A stretch of 64,000 bases of DNA from Parelaphostrongylus tenuis (lineage: Eukaryota > Nematoda > Chromadorea > Rhabditida > Metastrongylidae). This document shows, in pieces, positions 1 through 12,899 of this stretch. Numbering within the stretch: the stretch's first letter is position 1; every line of letters begins with the position of its first letter. A model generated the notes under the pieces. It ran no database searches. It was not told where the DNA came from and saw only the letters and a list, made by a program, of their open reading frames with translations. The stretch lies in NCBI GenBank assembly GCA_019055375.1, contig JAHQIW010005386.1:62001-126000 (forward strand), given 5' to 3'. The position numbers and the translations under genes were made by a program.

Positions 1-2420
1 GTTTTTCCGAAGGTTTTTGGTGCGCAGAAAGTTCCTCCTAGATATCTTGTGCTCAGCGAGTAACCTGGCCGATGCAAATTTTTGAGCAGGCGACATCCAA
101 GAGAGCGTGTCTTATTATTAATTTCTTACGTAATTTCTCATTTTCGGCGAGAGACTATTGCTACAGAAGAGAATATAGCTTTTAGAGGTGCTTAAATGCC
201 TCCTTCACTATGAATTGGCATCGCATAAGGCGTGCACCATCATTTTCGTCAGATAGTCGCTGTTCGAATTTTCAATCGCTGTAATGACTTCTGAGTATTA
301 GATGAAGTGAAGGCAGATCAGAATCACAAGGTAGACATCACGATATTTTTGATTAAAGGGTATAGATCTTTTTTCTCCGCATAGTAAAACCGATCTGCAG
401 AGCGGAAATCACGATAAGAGGAGGCGGCGTTACATAGAAGACGTCGTAGTAGACGATGTGACGGCCATTACTGTCACAGCAAACTCAGCGAAAAAATAGG
501 CGTCGTTCATTCCCTAAAAAATATAAAATCGGGCGTCGTCGCTAGAGGCTTGTTGATGTATCTACGCAATCACCATATGAAGTCGACCAAAGGATGAATT
601 ATTGATCGTGAGAAATCGAAATTTTAACTTTTTTTTTTGAAGAAAAAAATGCCTTTTTTTATTTTCAAGTATATACATTTGCCATTAAAAGGTGTGTATG
701 CATTACGGTCATGCAAATCTATTATCCACTTCATTCTATAATTTCTTCCAGGAATGAAAAGTGTCCGTCGTTAATCTGTCACTTTCAGTTGCAGCATGAA
801 TTCGACATTCGTCAGAGACCATGCAGTGTATAAAAATGATGTTTTTTATTCTTTCATACGAGTACGATACCAACTGGCGAATCTAAGAGTGATAGAGGAC
901 TTAATCTTAGTCTGCCATCCAAAGACTGTATGATAATTGCGTAGCACTTCTAACCACTACGCTATATACACCCAGGTAATTTGTTTATCCACAAAGCTTT
1001 CTTGCCTGAGATCCTTATTAACGTTGTTATCATGTGCTATCATTGCAGTCAATCAAATGACATTATCCAATAGAGTGGAAGTTAATGATGTCAGACATCT
1101 GATAAGGAGCTTACCCAATTAGGAAAATACTGGAACAACCTAGTCGGAACAACAATTCTTTGGTACTTGAAGTTATTATCCATCTTTTCCATGAAATATA
1201 TAGCTGCTTTCTACACATGGTCACAGTAAATTCAATCACGGTACTTTAATAGCTTCTCTCAATAAACAGCTCACTATAGTTGGTTTATCTGGTTCAAAGC
1301 ATAATATGTAAATATAGAAATATATTGAAGAAAGAGTGGGGATAAAGCGGTGGCTTTGGTAGTGTGATGGTGGCACGAGTTCCGGCACGGGTGAAACGCG
1401 CGTTATTTTCTCGTCGAGGTCGAGTTTTTGCTTGCTACTCAAGTCTCTTAGGCGTTTAATGAATAGCAGTTCAATAAAACTGATCTCAGTTGAGATTATT
1501 GTTGATGTTTATCTTTAACTACCACGTATTCAATAAGTTCTTATGGAGCTACTCTCCTCAAGGACAACGTTGTACGATTTCTTCCAATTTCTTGCCGAGC
1601 GTGAAAATTTGAACACATTGGCGTGTACATGAAAAAAAGTGAAGCGAAAAGCTCTCTGAAAGACAGAATTTATGGATTATTTTTCGACGTTTGCCATTCC
1701 GTGCATTTTGATTGAGCTAAAGTAAGGTGAATAGCTAGCAATGTCGAGATTTCGTCATATACAGCTCTTGCAGGACCAGAGATAATTATATCTGAACTAT
1801 GATTAACAATCGAGGGGCTTACGCTTATACTTCACCCTGAGTACTTTACTTTGTCATGTTGAGAAATGAATTCTTCCATAAGCATTGTCTATGTCGATCG
1901 ATCATTCTTATTTTTTCCACTTAGAATATGTTGAATGCAATTATCATCAGCACATCAATTATGCGACATAGCAATTCAGACGGCTGCTATCATCCATCTT
2001 CATGCTATTTCACCTTCTGGCAGACATTGTTTGGAAATCTGTTTGAATTAATATCATGGCAGAAATGCAACCAATCTAGAACTTTTCATAATTTTTTTGA
2101 TTGATTTCGGTGTTCAAATGTTGTGCTCTATGATCAGAGAGGAAAAATCAGAACTTTATAATGTACCATTCATGTATGAAAATTCCATTACAATATTATG
2201 TGTAAAGACATAAGAACAACAGAGGTTCTAAAACGATGCGACACACAATTACTACGGTTGAATTATTTTTTCTAATAGAATCCTCTATTAATGAGCCACT
2301 GATTGAGCTGGACTTCTCGCGTGTGTCTGTAATGCACCGACAACCATTATTACATATATATTACTCATGAAGCGGAAAAAGTTCATTTTTGAACGCCTAT
2401 GTAGGTTCTTTCGATACTTC
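1..2420. other. Spacer without recognised genes
   Basis: I see no exon with convincing splice signals and no recognisable protein in this AT-rich stretch. Short open frames at 937-1122 (+) and 1236-1442 (-) have no recognisable sequence. Around 1330-1430 there is a faint resemblance to the tRNA-like SINE copies found later in the window, too decayed to call. Confidence 0.5.
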
Positions 2421-3450
2421 TGTCATCTCCACCCTGTTTCAGCCCCTTGAGAAACGTCTTTTCCGATTCTCCAGAGCTTGAGTACATATTCATTAGCTTA
2501 AATTTCAAGAAATTCAGCAGTCTCTTTTATTTTCGCAACGGTCTTCTAACTAGACTGCAACGGTAGATACAAAGTTATGTTTCTTACTCAAACATTGTTC
2601 GCCGCACGGAGCTTTTTTCCTAACCTTCAACAACCAGTCATTAGCTTAAATTCCGAATATTTTAATGCTAACTTGGTTTTTGAAAAGAACTTTTGAGGCG
2701 CCGTAGCAGCTCAAAGAAAATTGGAGTTCGCACTTGGCGCGCCTCTTTGCTTCGGTATATAAATGGGATTTCTCAACATTGGTATCAAAGCACTGCGCTT
2801 TTTGCAATACCTCGATTATCTGCGAAGCGTAATTTGGCTGCTAAAGAACTAAGAAGTTTTAAACAAAAGCAAAGTGATCATTGGAATCGTCGAAATGCAA
2901 GCTATTGAATGATTAATAAAAGTCTAGCGAAGCAGCTTTGTTTAACGAGAAATGCATGAGTGTGAAAGATAATTTTATTTCCAATGTTAGAGTGCATTAA
3001 GAAAGCCATTCTAAAGACGAAGCATATCTCAAATTTCCAAGATTTCAACTGGCTGTTCAAACTTTGAAAAAAATCGGAAGCGCGTTTTTCCCAGAGCTGA
3101 ATACATGATGTGAACATTAAAAGTGGTCCAAATTTGCGAAGTCCAATATTCTTATGGTTGCTGCAGCGCACATGAAAGTCCTCTCTGCAAACCAGGTATA
3201 TTTTTGAAAACCGTCGAGATTTATGCCATCGAATGTTCACTAAGAATCTAAATAAAAAGCTTCATATAGCGAAAAGTACCTAAGTGTGGGACATATTTCT
3301 GTTTTTACTCTTGCAGCACAACAAAAGGCAATTTCAAACATAAAAGCGCCATCAAAATTTCGAGATCTAAGCTAATGAATGATTACTGAAGCGTTGAAAA
3401 GAATCAGAAAACGCGTTATTCTCAAGGGGCTAAAACAGAGTGGAGATGAC
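2421..3450. repeat. Foldback repeat with about 95-bp inverted ends
   Basis: The left end (2421-2515) and right end (about 3352-3450) are inverted, imperfect copies. Both contain a block reading TGTCATCTCCAC, then a CCCCTTGAGAA block, then an ATTAGCTTA block. About 840 bp separate them. The interior repeats the ATTAGCTTAAAT motif near 2640, and a related sequence occurs near 39.61 kb, so this is a dispersed family. No transposase is recognisable; the short frames at 2693-2908 (+) and 2902-3240 (-) look like chance. It is probably a non-autonomous DNA element, which is inference from the inverted ends. Confidence 0.6.
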
Positions 3451-3611
3451 GGATGAATACCGTTTTTTCTCTGGAGGAATTGTAAACCCATTTCGTATGC
3501 TGCTGGCATCTTACATTTTTGCATATTTCTACTCTATTACGCATCACTTATTCGCTATTGGTAGCCGTCTCGTGAATCGCCACCCCTTTCGTGCATGCCT
3601 ATCAGGAAACA

Positions 3612-3667
3612 GGTGTTGTAGATTTAGGGTGCAAACTTTGGTGTTGTAGATTTAGGGTGCAAACTTT
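3612..3667. repeat. Perfect two-copy tandem repeat, 28-bp unit
   Basis: Two adjacent identical 28-bp units start at 3612 and 3640. Each opens with GGTGTTGTAGATTTAGGGTG. The identity of the copies suggests a recent duplication or replication slippage. Confidence 0.85.
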
Positions 3668-3927
3668 TCAGATCAACAATAGCGGGAAATAAACACTTGT
3701 AGGTAGGCAGCGTGAATAATTTCCCAAATTACTGGCGTTGTCTTTTAGCTTGTTGTTATCCCACCTTGATCCCTGCTATGAATTGAATGCAGATATGTTT
3801 TGTGTACTGTATCTGTTGAAAAAAATAAAATTAAACAACTATATTTTTTACTGAAGCTACAAATCTGTTTAGATAGGATAAAATTTAGATAAAGCGACTA
3901 ATAAAAAGAACTATGTTTAATTATCCA

Positions 3928-4136
3928 ATACCCAATATCTGTCAGCGTGACTGGGTTCAACTCCTAGGCGGTTGGTTGCTGACAGATAGATACGCTGTAG
4001 CGTAGATAGAGTGGTGGTAAAAGAGGCGTTGGTAGAGCAACAGATTAGAGCACGCGCCCGGATAGGGTGAAATACGGGTTCGAGTTTCGTCTGACGCAGA
4101 AGTTTTGCACATCACTCTGGATTATTTGGTATATAT
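3928..4136 (+). repeat. tRNA-derived SINE-like copy, family A
   Basis: This copy shares a layout with copies at 49.88, 53.47 and 55.43 kb: an opening near TGTCAGCGTGA, a middle near GATAGATACGCTGTAGCGTA, a tRNA-like block with a B-box-like GGGTTCGAGTTTC, then CTGACGCAGAAGTTTTGCACA and a GGTATAT tail. The B box suggests an origin as a Pol III transcript (known for SINEs). The cloverleaf is decayed, so this is not a working tRNA gene. Confidence 0.65.
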
Positions 4137-4139
4137 AAA

Positions 4140-5160
4140 ATCTACTACGGGATATAGAAACGGCTTTACTAGCTAATAGATCTACATTTTTTGTTATGTA
4201 ATTTTGGTCTCACCTCATAATCAAAACATAGTCATGTTCCAAAATGTTACTACACTCATCTACAATCACTTCATGCTACAACTATTGCAGAAACAAAAAC
4301 AAACCTTTCGTTTCGATATAGACACCTTTTTGTGGAAGTATTGTTTTCGTAGGAAAAAGTTGGTTAGTTGCGACAGCGGTAGTAATAGTAGGCGACCTGT
4401 ATTTAATGTGTTAAGCACGGTATAATCATCCTTCTGCGGATTTGCTTTAGCATCGTAGGAGCTATAGCGCTCTGAGAAACACTCCATGACTATCGAAAGC
4501 TTGAACGTTTGGTAATTGATTCATTTAGAGAGCTATTGAAGGCTTGAGCAACTACCTGGGTCCTGTCAGTGACGCAGTTCCACCTAACTGACCACGCTTT
4601 CTTGATTCATTCAGAACTTGCTAAAAATAGCCGCAGAATTAGGAAACAGCTGAATCTTTGCTGATTTCATTTCTCGTAACTCATACTATCTGGTCATACC
4701 CTCATTCCTTGTGAAATTTCATTTGATCGTAATCGCTGTAGCTCTCGACGCAATTCGTAGACGTCATGAGGTTGAGTCTCATTCGGGCGTTTTGCATTTT
4801 TCGGCCTGTCAGTCTCCTTTGTACATTCGCTGGAAACTCAAGCTCATCAATTTCGCGACAACTCGAAAAACACTACGTCATTGATAGAGTTCTATTTAGG
4901 GAAGTTCTTTGATGAATAACTGGGTGGTTCTAGTCCAATGTCAGGTGGGATTAGTGGAAGCGGTGCTTACTCAAGGGAATGGGATGAAAGATTATAAGAA
5001 TGCATTTTTTTAACTTCATCACCGTTTTCAATCTCTTGACCAAGGATTTTAAGTCCCGCAGTGGGAACATATGGATGCTCTCTCACCATTTTTCATCATA
5101 TTCTTAGATGAGAGGTCACAGATTTTATTCTACAGCATGATTAAGAAAAGGCACCACGGT
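4140..5160. other. Spacer without recognised genes
   Basis: Only short open frames are present (4204-4425 + and 4266-4487 -, overlapping on opposite strands), with no recognisable protein or splice-flanked exon. Confidence 0.5.
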
Positions 5161-5166
5161 TCTTGT

Positions 5167-5287
5167 GGGGAGCTGTGGTCCCATCAATTTTTGATGTCTT
5201 TTTTAGTTGGTTTCTTCTTTAAAAGACTACGAGAGCAGGCTTAGACTTAAGCTTGGGCTTGATAAATTGATGGGACCACAACTCTCC
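5167..5287. repeat. Small hairpin repeat with 24-bp arms
   Basis: The left arm at 5167-5190 and right arm at 5264-5287 are inverted copies with one or two mismatches; both contain TGGTCCCATCAATTT or its complement. About 73 bp separate the arms. It looks like a miniature foldback element. Confidence 0.65.
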
Positions 5288-5289
5288 AC

Positions 5290-8200
5290 TAGCGTCGGCC
5301 CCATATATCCGGTGTAATCACTTCTTGTTGGTAGACCCCAATCGCATTGTCACACTAATCGTCGTTAGCCAAGAGAGTTTGAAAGCCGAGACAATTTTGT
5401 CTATCTACCGCAACTGATGATGTAATACGCTGTAGTTTTTAGCCGTAAAACGGCATATCTTATTTCGGATGCATTTGAATTTTATTGCAGCAATTTCAGA
5501 AATTAGCTATAAAGTCTTGTACCAGAGTCGATTAAGAAGTAAAGCAGGAAAAGACGAAAACGAGAATTTAACGAATTTTACCCACGCCGTTCAATCAAAC
5601 GCTGTATGGGAATCAGATCGAATTAGGATTAAACCAACTTGGTGAACATGGATGCCTTTTTCAAGATTCGTTAAAATTTTCTGTCACAGATAAAACGAAA
5701 TTGATACTGATTTCTTCCTACACAGAATTATTTATTAGGATCTGCCGATGAGTTAAAGTAGACAGTTCTTCTGAATACTTTCGAACAACAAAAAGTAGTT
5801 TGTGTTCTTTCTTCAATATTCTGAATTTGAAGACATCGCAGACAAAATGGATCGCAGATAACGATAATCGTAGACAATCAGTCAAAGGAAATCAACTCCA
5901 CGTTTGTTTTTCATATATGTAGCTATATTTTAGAAGCTTGTTATACTTGGCCCATGCCAACTAAACCTTGTTATTCAGCATGTAATTTAGTTCAGATGAG
6001 ACACAACTAGAATCCGAGTCCTAAAAAACCAGAAACGAGAAACTGGGTGAAGACAGGATGTGACTGTCATCAACTGTACTATGCCGTCGGACTCTGTAGG
6101 AAGGATCGCTCTGGAAAGCACAAATCCTCCTGCATGCTCAATCGACTTCGTCAACAACTATAGAGTATTTGAGTTTTTTTTTGAAAGCACTGACACTGAA
6201 AATGGAAGGTTCTCAGCTAGTTTGTGTCCGTTCTCTAGTTCTTCCATTTCTTCGTCAAGTTACGCAATTTGTTGCCGGAGAATCCGGTGTTCCCTCATAA
6301 AGATGTTGATGGTTCTCTCATTTTTGGCTATTTGACAATGTTATTCAATGTTTTTACCTGTTATAACTCAAGTAATCAGAATAAGTTGACTGAAAGGATG
6401 TAGAGCTCTCGGTAGTGATGAATCATTGAGAGATTCGTCATGAATTTGATTTCATCAGTCATCGGTTAGAGGTGATTGGATGCATATCTAGCTTATACAA
6501 CAACTCTTGATGACCTAATGATATTTAAAAATCGTAGCACACAGACCACACTCAAACAGAAGTCATCCGTTACCAATTTTCCAGCCCTGGAGAGCTTGAA
6601 GCTCCGATGATCTTAGGGCTTGGCATGGAAGGAACGACTGATTGAAGTGGTGCGTTGCATTAATACTCGTATGCAGTTAACACGACTCATTGGGTTAACT
6701 TTTTTCTATGTTCTTACCTAACTGACAGTCCAGTAGTGTTGTTGACCCAAACGCTATGCTCAGAGGATGCAATCTTCGTATCGAAAATTCGCCCTGACGG
6801 TGACATATTCTATAACAACAAAAAGTTATTGCAAAATCGCAAATATCTCGGACATTTAACAATGATGGCAAGGAGGTAAGTGTTCACCGCTTGTTGTCAG
6901 AAATTGATATTTCATTGGCACAGTGCACTATGCATTCAACTCCATTCAGAACATCATAGAGCTGACTCCGTGCAAATCCCGCCCATATATCGTCTCTCTT
7001 GGGATTTGAGGTGTACGGAGCGAGTGCATTTACTTCCACTGGACAAGTCTGGCACTAATTAGTCAACCCCAAAGGGCTAGTGTGGCTTACTCATTTCTCG
7101 ATGAGAAACTGAGCGAAGCGACCTGTTTTCAGTGCAGAGCATCTTCTAATCACTCATTCAGCAAATTAAAAGCATTCTCAATCTCATTCACTATGACAAG
7201 CACTCAAAGTCCATTCCGCGGAGTATCATGAGCACATTTTCACTTGCATGAATTGCCCCGCATTGTGAAGCTTCTCAAGATGTAGTACATGTTTGAGTTC
7301 ATAAATGCTCCAATTATCACTCACCGATTGCACTTTTGTCGACACGAATCGACGAGCTGTCCAGTATGGGAAGAACGGCCGAGGGTATGATGGTGCTATA
7401 ACTATTAACTTACATATCAACGTCACTAGTCTACTTTACGCTGCTAGGTTATCATTCATGAAAACACAACAAAAATCGTACTCCAGGATGAATATATTAA
7501 CAGGTGTGCATGTTGCAAGTTATTGTTCATTCATGTCGAACTATGAAACTGATTCGCGAACTTTAGCCACTGCCTCATTTGCAGCGCAGAACTATCAATT
7601 AGCTTTTAGAAATGCATCGTAAGCTGAGAAGGAGCTCGACCATCTGCTCAGGTGTACAACATGACAATATCAATACTCAAGCTACTCTGGTGGCAATCTT
7701 CGCGTCAAAGGCAATAGCTGTTGTCATTCTCGCTCTCTTTCACAGGGTAGAACTCAATGATCAGCTTTAGTTCTTTAAGACGATTGAAGTTCAGTGCTGT
7801 TTGCTTGAGCTTATTAGTATTCGATGATGGATGGAACAGGTGATTCAGGTGATCAAAAGCCTTGCTTACCTATGGCATAAGTTGAACACGCGGCAATATC
7901 CCTTCAGCACAATATGTATTTATAAACGTTTAGATGTATCATATTCACTGGAAAAAACGACAACTGCTGATACAAACCTTGATAAACTTTATCTGATGAC
8001 TGATTTGTTACTGTCATTGGTTTGCTTCCTGTTCTGAAATCAACTTTCAAGCCAAGGGTTAATCATTTGAATTTTGAAATTTCTTACTTCTCGAATTATT
8101 GAGTTTACTACTGGTGTAAAGATGTGTTATGATTCAAATTGTTGTGGACCATACAATGTGGGTCAAAACACAAATACAAAGTGTCACCAAGTTGAGGCGT

Positions 8201-10930
8201 ACACAGAACTCTTTTTGTATTGCCATCATCCCCGATCGCCCTTGTCTTTCACTTCAATTAAGTAACCAGCGCCAATTAATTTTATGGTTCTTAACCTGCT
8301 AGACTCGTTCACTTGTTACTTGTTTTGCCACTTTTTTCTTCCCTTTCTTTGTAGCTTCCTTCATGTGAAATCATCTCAACATTCCCATAGCACGAGTTAT
8401 ATGCCTGTCGCAATGACGTTCGTTGATCGTCATTAGAACTAGGAGCCCCAACTTAAATTTATGAGAGAGTTTTTACAATATGATTAGCTTCACAGGTTTG
8501 ACACCTCTTTCCTAAACAATTCCACATTGAATACAATGACTAAGAAGGATTGGTGGTGCCTGCCGTGGCTTAGAACTTGTCGTGAATTTAGTAATGTTCC
8601 ACTTATTCCTTGCTTTGTTCGATTCTCAACTTTGTCTACGAACTTGCAAAGCACAATAGTAGGTCTGTTTACATCATTCCTCTAAGTGGTTCCTATCTCA
8701 GCCTTTATTCTCCAACATACAGAGGTTCAGCCAAAACTCAGTATTAGTAGTCATTTTTGGGCTGTGTTTCCTCCAGAAATATGTATAGTTGGACGAAGGC
8801 TTTATTATAGGCATAAGCTTAGATGTAGACATTAGAGGGTGCTTACACAGAGCAGAGTGCAGTTTGGCGAATTCTTGAAATATTAACCTCAGTGTGGTAA
8901 AAATACAATAAAACGTCATTATATCTTCCGTATTGGTACAGTAAGATATTCCTACTCTAATTTTCCTCTCTCACTGTCCCACACTTCTTACAAAAATCTA
9001 ATTTTCAAACATACAAAGTTTTGGGTGATTCCAATGAAAAAATCGGAAAAGTTCTTATACTCTCTTGGGACCATTACTCTGACTCCAGAATATTTCTCTC
9101 ATATTTGATATAGTGAATAAAGTCCATCAATGGCTGATCTTTTCAATTCAAGGCACATGGTCGTTTGTCGTATCATCCTCAAGCGGCCCGTTGACTAGTC
9201 TCAGGATTTACTGTGACTCTAAAAGATCAAAGTCGAGAAACTACAGATATCTTTTCAATCCTTGGATCTTGTGGACAAAGGCCGCCAACTGCCCGTGATC
9301 TAAAGCACAGTAGCGCCACTACGTCAGGTTGGCGAAGGAATCTCAACTAGTATTCAGTGAAAACGATAGCATAGACCGACATCGAAGTTGAAATCACACG
9401 AGAACACGACTGACTCCGTAAAATGACCTTTGCGATGTAGGACAAGTGGAAGAAATGCTGAGATTAGTCCCAGATAACTTTTAAAGATAGAGCCATCTAA
9501 TAAGTTAAGTAGCTCATGGTAGTATCACAAACCTTATCTCATCGTTCTTCCAAACTCATAACTTACTCTTTGGGTCAAAAACTACCGAAAACTGACCTTG
9601 GTGGCCCCTGTGATTTGCTAGACACTGATGTTTCAGATTCAGCTTTCACCTAAACTTTCTTGTATAACAGTTGCAAAGAGTAAGCATCAAGCAAATTAAC
9701 TCTAAGAAGTACTGTTTCTTCATGAGTTTCTTGAAGAACAAATGTAAAAGAGATTTCTATTTCTAGAAAACGAACGCTCTTAATTTGATTTCGGAGGGAT
9801 GAGGTGTTCTAGAGAGTATGCCACCATAAACTTACAGATGGATGTTTGCTGGTTGTCGTCTCTGATGATGTTGCGCTCTGCGAGTCAGTACTCTGTCTTG
9901 AATCTAAACTGGTATAAGTAGTAATAGAAATAGGTTTTTCAAAATCTACTAGAAAATCACGGTAAGACTCATAGATTATCCTTCGATTGTGAGACCACGA
10001 ATATTTGCCTTGAGCGATTCACAATGATCCCTTCTCCGAGTCAACAAAATTTGAATTGCTTCATCCTTTTAGGATGCTATTCGGTTCAACAGATTGGTAG
10101 CTGTGGTTTTACAAAGCGAGAAGGTTTAAAACGTGTTGCGTTGATAAACAACTGCCTTAGCGATGAGTTATGCATTGCATTTGACTCCTTTTTGTATAAT
10201 CGAAAAAGTGATTGAATGCGGCTTTTCTCTGGAAAATGATTTTCCATGATTTCTGATAATAGAGTGTTTCCGTTTTCCCAAACTAATCCTCTACTATTTC
10301 ACAGACCTCAGGATGTGAAAAAGGATGCCGCGAATTTACGGAGCAGAATGAATTGATTGTCAACTGCCTTTAGCAGCACATCAAAAGGCAATGCGCTAAC
10401 CATATTCAGGCACGATGTTAATCATCAATGCTGATCGACCACAAACCTGAACTCTGTCGTTTCTCTGTCGCAGCTACCACTTCCTTTAATGGTGGACAAG
10501 ATTCATGGCCGTGCCTATACTTGGCCACTGTGTGCACAGTTGCAGCGACATCTGGGGCCTTTAACTGGGCTTCATCGACCTTTGAAAATGAATATTTTTA
10601 TTAAATAGACTCCGATTGCGGTATCAAAATTACAGATTCCATCACAAAGTTATGTGAAGGGAACGTTAGAGAAGCTGTGCAAACTACTATACATGAGACA
10701 CGTTCCTGTTAAGATGGCAAGATAGAAAAGCGAACGTATATAAGGGTACTTGCAACTGAAGAGGCTTTTTGTTCACCAATTTTAACAATTTCTTATTCTT
10801 TTTTGCTTTTCTCATGCGACATATTTTTTGTTTTTCATCTTCGCAAATATATGTTTGAGAAAATAGAAGGAATAGCGCTGTCTTCAGAAATTGAAAACTT
10901 CTATTTTGGGGCAAGTCTGTCATTAAAATG
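5290..10930. other. Long spacer, no gene recognised
   Basis: I find no confidently coding exon here. A possible decayed coding stretch on the minus strand is listed separately (6060-6330). Open frames at 7305-7622 (+), 7831-8037 (+), 8698-8919 (-) and 10024-10215 (+) lack recognisable sequence and have no clear splice context. Exons of a divergent gene could be missed by eye. Confidence 0.4.
6060..6330 (-). pseudogene. Possible decayed coiled-coil coding stretch
   Basis: The minus strand reads a charged heptad-like segment containing MREHRILRQQIA, an in-frame stop, then LDEEMEELENGHKLAENLP, in the same frame. The pattern is typical of coiled coils and unlike random AT-rich translation, but two or more stops interrupt it. 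It could be an old repeat open frame or gene fragment. Seen directly: the frame and the stops. The coding origin is inference. Confidence 0.2.
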
Positions 10931-10931
10931 A

Positions 10932-11213
10932 AGGGGTAGACGCGTAGGAAAGACATTTGGGCAGCCAAATGAGCATGTGCATAAAACAATCATCACAAGC
11001 TGGCTGAAAGACATATTGCAATATATCAGAGATAAAGTGAGAAATAACCATGTCATCATTCGCGAAGCAGACTTAGTTGCAGAATTAGAATCACTAAATT
11101 TGTCTATCGGCGGAGACGATGAAGGTTGGGTAAATTTCCTTGACGAAATGTTTGTTACATACTTAGTTTTACAGTTTATGCTGTGCATGGTTCTTCTAGA
11201 GTTTTACAATTGA
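10932..11213 (+). CDS. Unrecognised open frame, possible exon
   Basis: The frame is open from the stop at 10929 to the stop at 11213. It reads amphipathic segments such as WLKDILQYIRDKVRNN followed by READLVAELESLNLSIGGDD and an acidic part with GWVNFLDEM. The composition is protein-like (Glu/Asp/Leu rich), unlike shadow frames nearby. I do not recognise a family. It could be a fragment of a transposable-element protein, because a Penelope-like terminal repeat begins about 130 bp downstream. No clear splice acceptor fixes its start. Confidence 0.3.
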   Translation, partial: RGRRVGKTFGQPNEHVHKTIITSWLKDILQYIRDKVRNNHVIIREADLVAELESLNLSIGGDDEGWVNFLDEMFVTYLVLQFMLCMVLLEFYN

Positions 11214-11340
11214 TGTCGTGCATGATTTTTCTAGTAGGTCTAAGTAATTTAATAATGTTGTACATAGTTTTTGAACCTTAATAGCTCAAAAGTTCAACTC
11301 GCTCAAAACCTCGGCATCAGTGAAGAAATGTTGAACTGTT

Positions 11341-11652
11341 TTTCTTCAATTGAAACTGGCACGAGGTTGGTACGTCTTCTTTCTCAAAATCTGATGGCTA
11401 ACTGATGATGAGCCGGCCTCCTTCAGAACCTTCCTAATTCTTATAAAGGAGAAATCATTAGTCTTATGTGGCATATTACGGCTTTTTTAGTGGCTTTTAT
11501 GAGTTCTTCATAGTGTGTCACATAGGACCGGTGACCTTTCTCTTATAAGTATCAAGTAGGCTCTGACATAGGCCGTGCCACCGAAGCGTTAGCCATCAAA
11601 TTTGGAAAAAGAAGACGTACCAACCTCGTGCAAGTTTTAATTAAAGGAAAAA
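11341..11652. mobile_element. Solo inverted termini of a Penelope-like element
   Basis: Arms at 11341-11403 and 11588-11652 are inverted copies sharing GCACGAGGTTGGTACGTCTT. This closely resembles the ends of the GIY-YIG-bearing element at 33.37-34.29 kb, which has CACGAGGTTGGTATC. Between the arms the plus strand at about 11560-11600 keeps a decayed hammerhead-like series: GGCT, CTGACAT, a GGC/GCC stem, then GAAGCGTTAGCC. No open frame lies between the arms, so it looks like a pair of inverted termini without a body, possibly a deletion product or a non-autonomous derivative. Confidence 0.6.
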
Positions 11653-12060
11653 AATAAATTTTTCTAGTATGCCTTAGTAAAAAAAATTCGTTCTCAGTTC
11701 TCTCCATTTCCATTCATTCTCCAGTTCCATTTTCATTGGACCAAAATTATCGCTGCTCTGCCCTATGAACAAAAGAAGAATGCTAGAAGAACTCTTATAG
11801 AGGAAAAGTCCAATTGTATAGTGATACATATAAAAACAGGATTGCAAGAGAAAAAAAAGTACTTTCTTGATGATTTGACATTTATTCTATTGAAGGGGTA
11901 GCACCGGTGTGAGTGTCATCCATAGGTTCTGATAAGAGTTTTCAAACGCAATAAAGAAATTCTTGGAGTTTCATTAAGTAGTTAACAGTTAAGTTCTCTT
12001 TAGACAGTCTTATACTATTTATGGAGGAATCAGCACTCGATTAACTGAAATGATACTTAC
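11653..12060. other. Spacer or intron, nothing recognised
   Basis: AT-rich sequence between the Penelope-like termini and the exon at 12061. If that exon is internal, this is its 3' intron. I see no further exon. Confidence 0.4.
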
Positions 12061-12262
12061 AGATTTCTTTTGTGATGTCGTACTAAGACGTGAAGCAGCA
12101 GAAACAATTGTTATAGGCTTGCTGCCAGCATTTGTAGCTGAAGTTGAAGAATATGAATCAGGTTCCTCGCTTTTTTCGTCAACATCTGGAGCTGGCTCCG
12201 CGCTTTGGAGACTGATTGATTCCAAAGGCGTGCTTCCAGTGAATATGGGAATTTTTGGTGGG
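12061..12262 (-). CDS. Isolated internal exon, unknown protein
   Basis: This minus-strand exon has good borders: an acceptor reading CTGTTTAG just upstream (12263 side) and a donor reading GTAAGT after 12061. It is 202 bp, entering with one base and then 67 open codons. The product is Ser/Pro/Glu rich, for example PPKIPIFTGSTPLES, an acidic run VDEKSEEPDSYSS, and a Ser/Thr-rich end near SAASRLSTTSQKKS, which suggests a disordered linker. A possible upstream exon near 12409-12445 ends at a GTGACC donor but its frame is uncertain. I do not recognise the gene. Confidence 0.5.
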
Positions 12263-12639
12263 CTAAACAGTGGAAGTAATTTTTTGAATCGAGAGCATAT
12301 TGTGAATGCAGAATATCGATATCACATATTGTTCATTTTGATCAAAGACTGGCGTACAAGCCACTAAAAAGACATTAGTTATGTAGCGATGGTTAGAGGT
12401 CACCTGCATGCCACGTGGTCGATCTGGTTCGGCCTCGACGATCATACTTGCTCAAGATTATTTGAAACTTCAAAATAGACAACTTTTCTATCGTTTTTGC
12501 CTAATATGCTGTATGACCTACGGTCCTCAGTGGAGCTGATTGAATGACGAATCCCATAGTAGACAGTTCAGTTCAATAGTGAAAGCTATATCTTTTTTTT
12601 TCATCTTTATCATTTGGGTATTTTAATTGATCCGTCATC

Positions 12640-12895
12640 AGAGTGCTTTTTTCACTGTGCGGGTCCTAGTACCTTTAGCATTCAATTCGCTTCTTCGTCT
12701 TGTTCTTGAACGGCGTAGAATACTGGTTGAGCGAGTCCCCTCACTTGCAATCTCAATGATAGCCTGGCTGTGGCGTTCCATGGGATGTTCTTGTTTGACT
12801 GCCGGGGAGCTTTGGCGGGGAGGTATAGCTTGACTCCACTCCCGCCTCGACGACTATCACAACCACTCGGTCACGGTGCTTCCATTCGTTATGAA
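12640..12895 (-). repeat. tRNA-derived SINE-like copy, family C
   Basis: Read on the minus strand, this matches the copy at 50.63-50.85 kb: a head with GTGACCGAGTGGTTGTGAT (like the A-box region of Ser/Leu tRNAs), then GGAACGCCACAGCCAG, then ATTGCAAG, CTCAACCAGTATTCTAC and a tail with GAATTGAATGCTA. Its conserved length near 230 bp and dispersal support a SINE family. The tRNA-like head is too diverged for a functional tRNA. Confidence 0.6.
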
Positions 12896-12899
12896 AGTT

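Noticed and set aside
7305..7622. 105-codon open frame on the plus strand
   Set aside because: Overlaps another frame on the minus strand, with no recognisable motif or splice signals.
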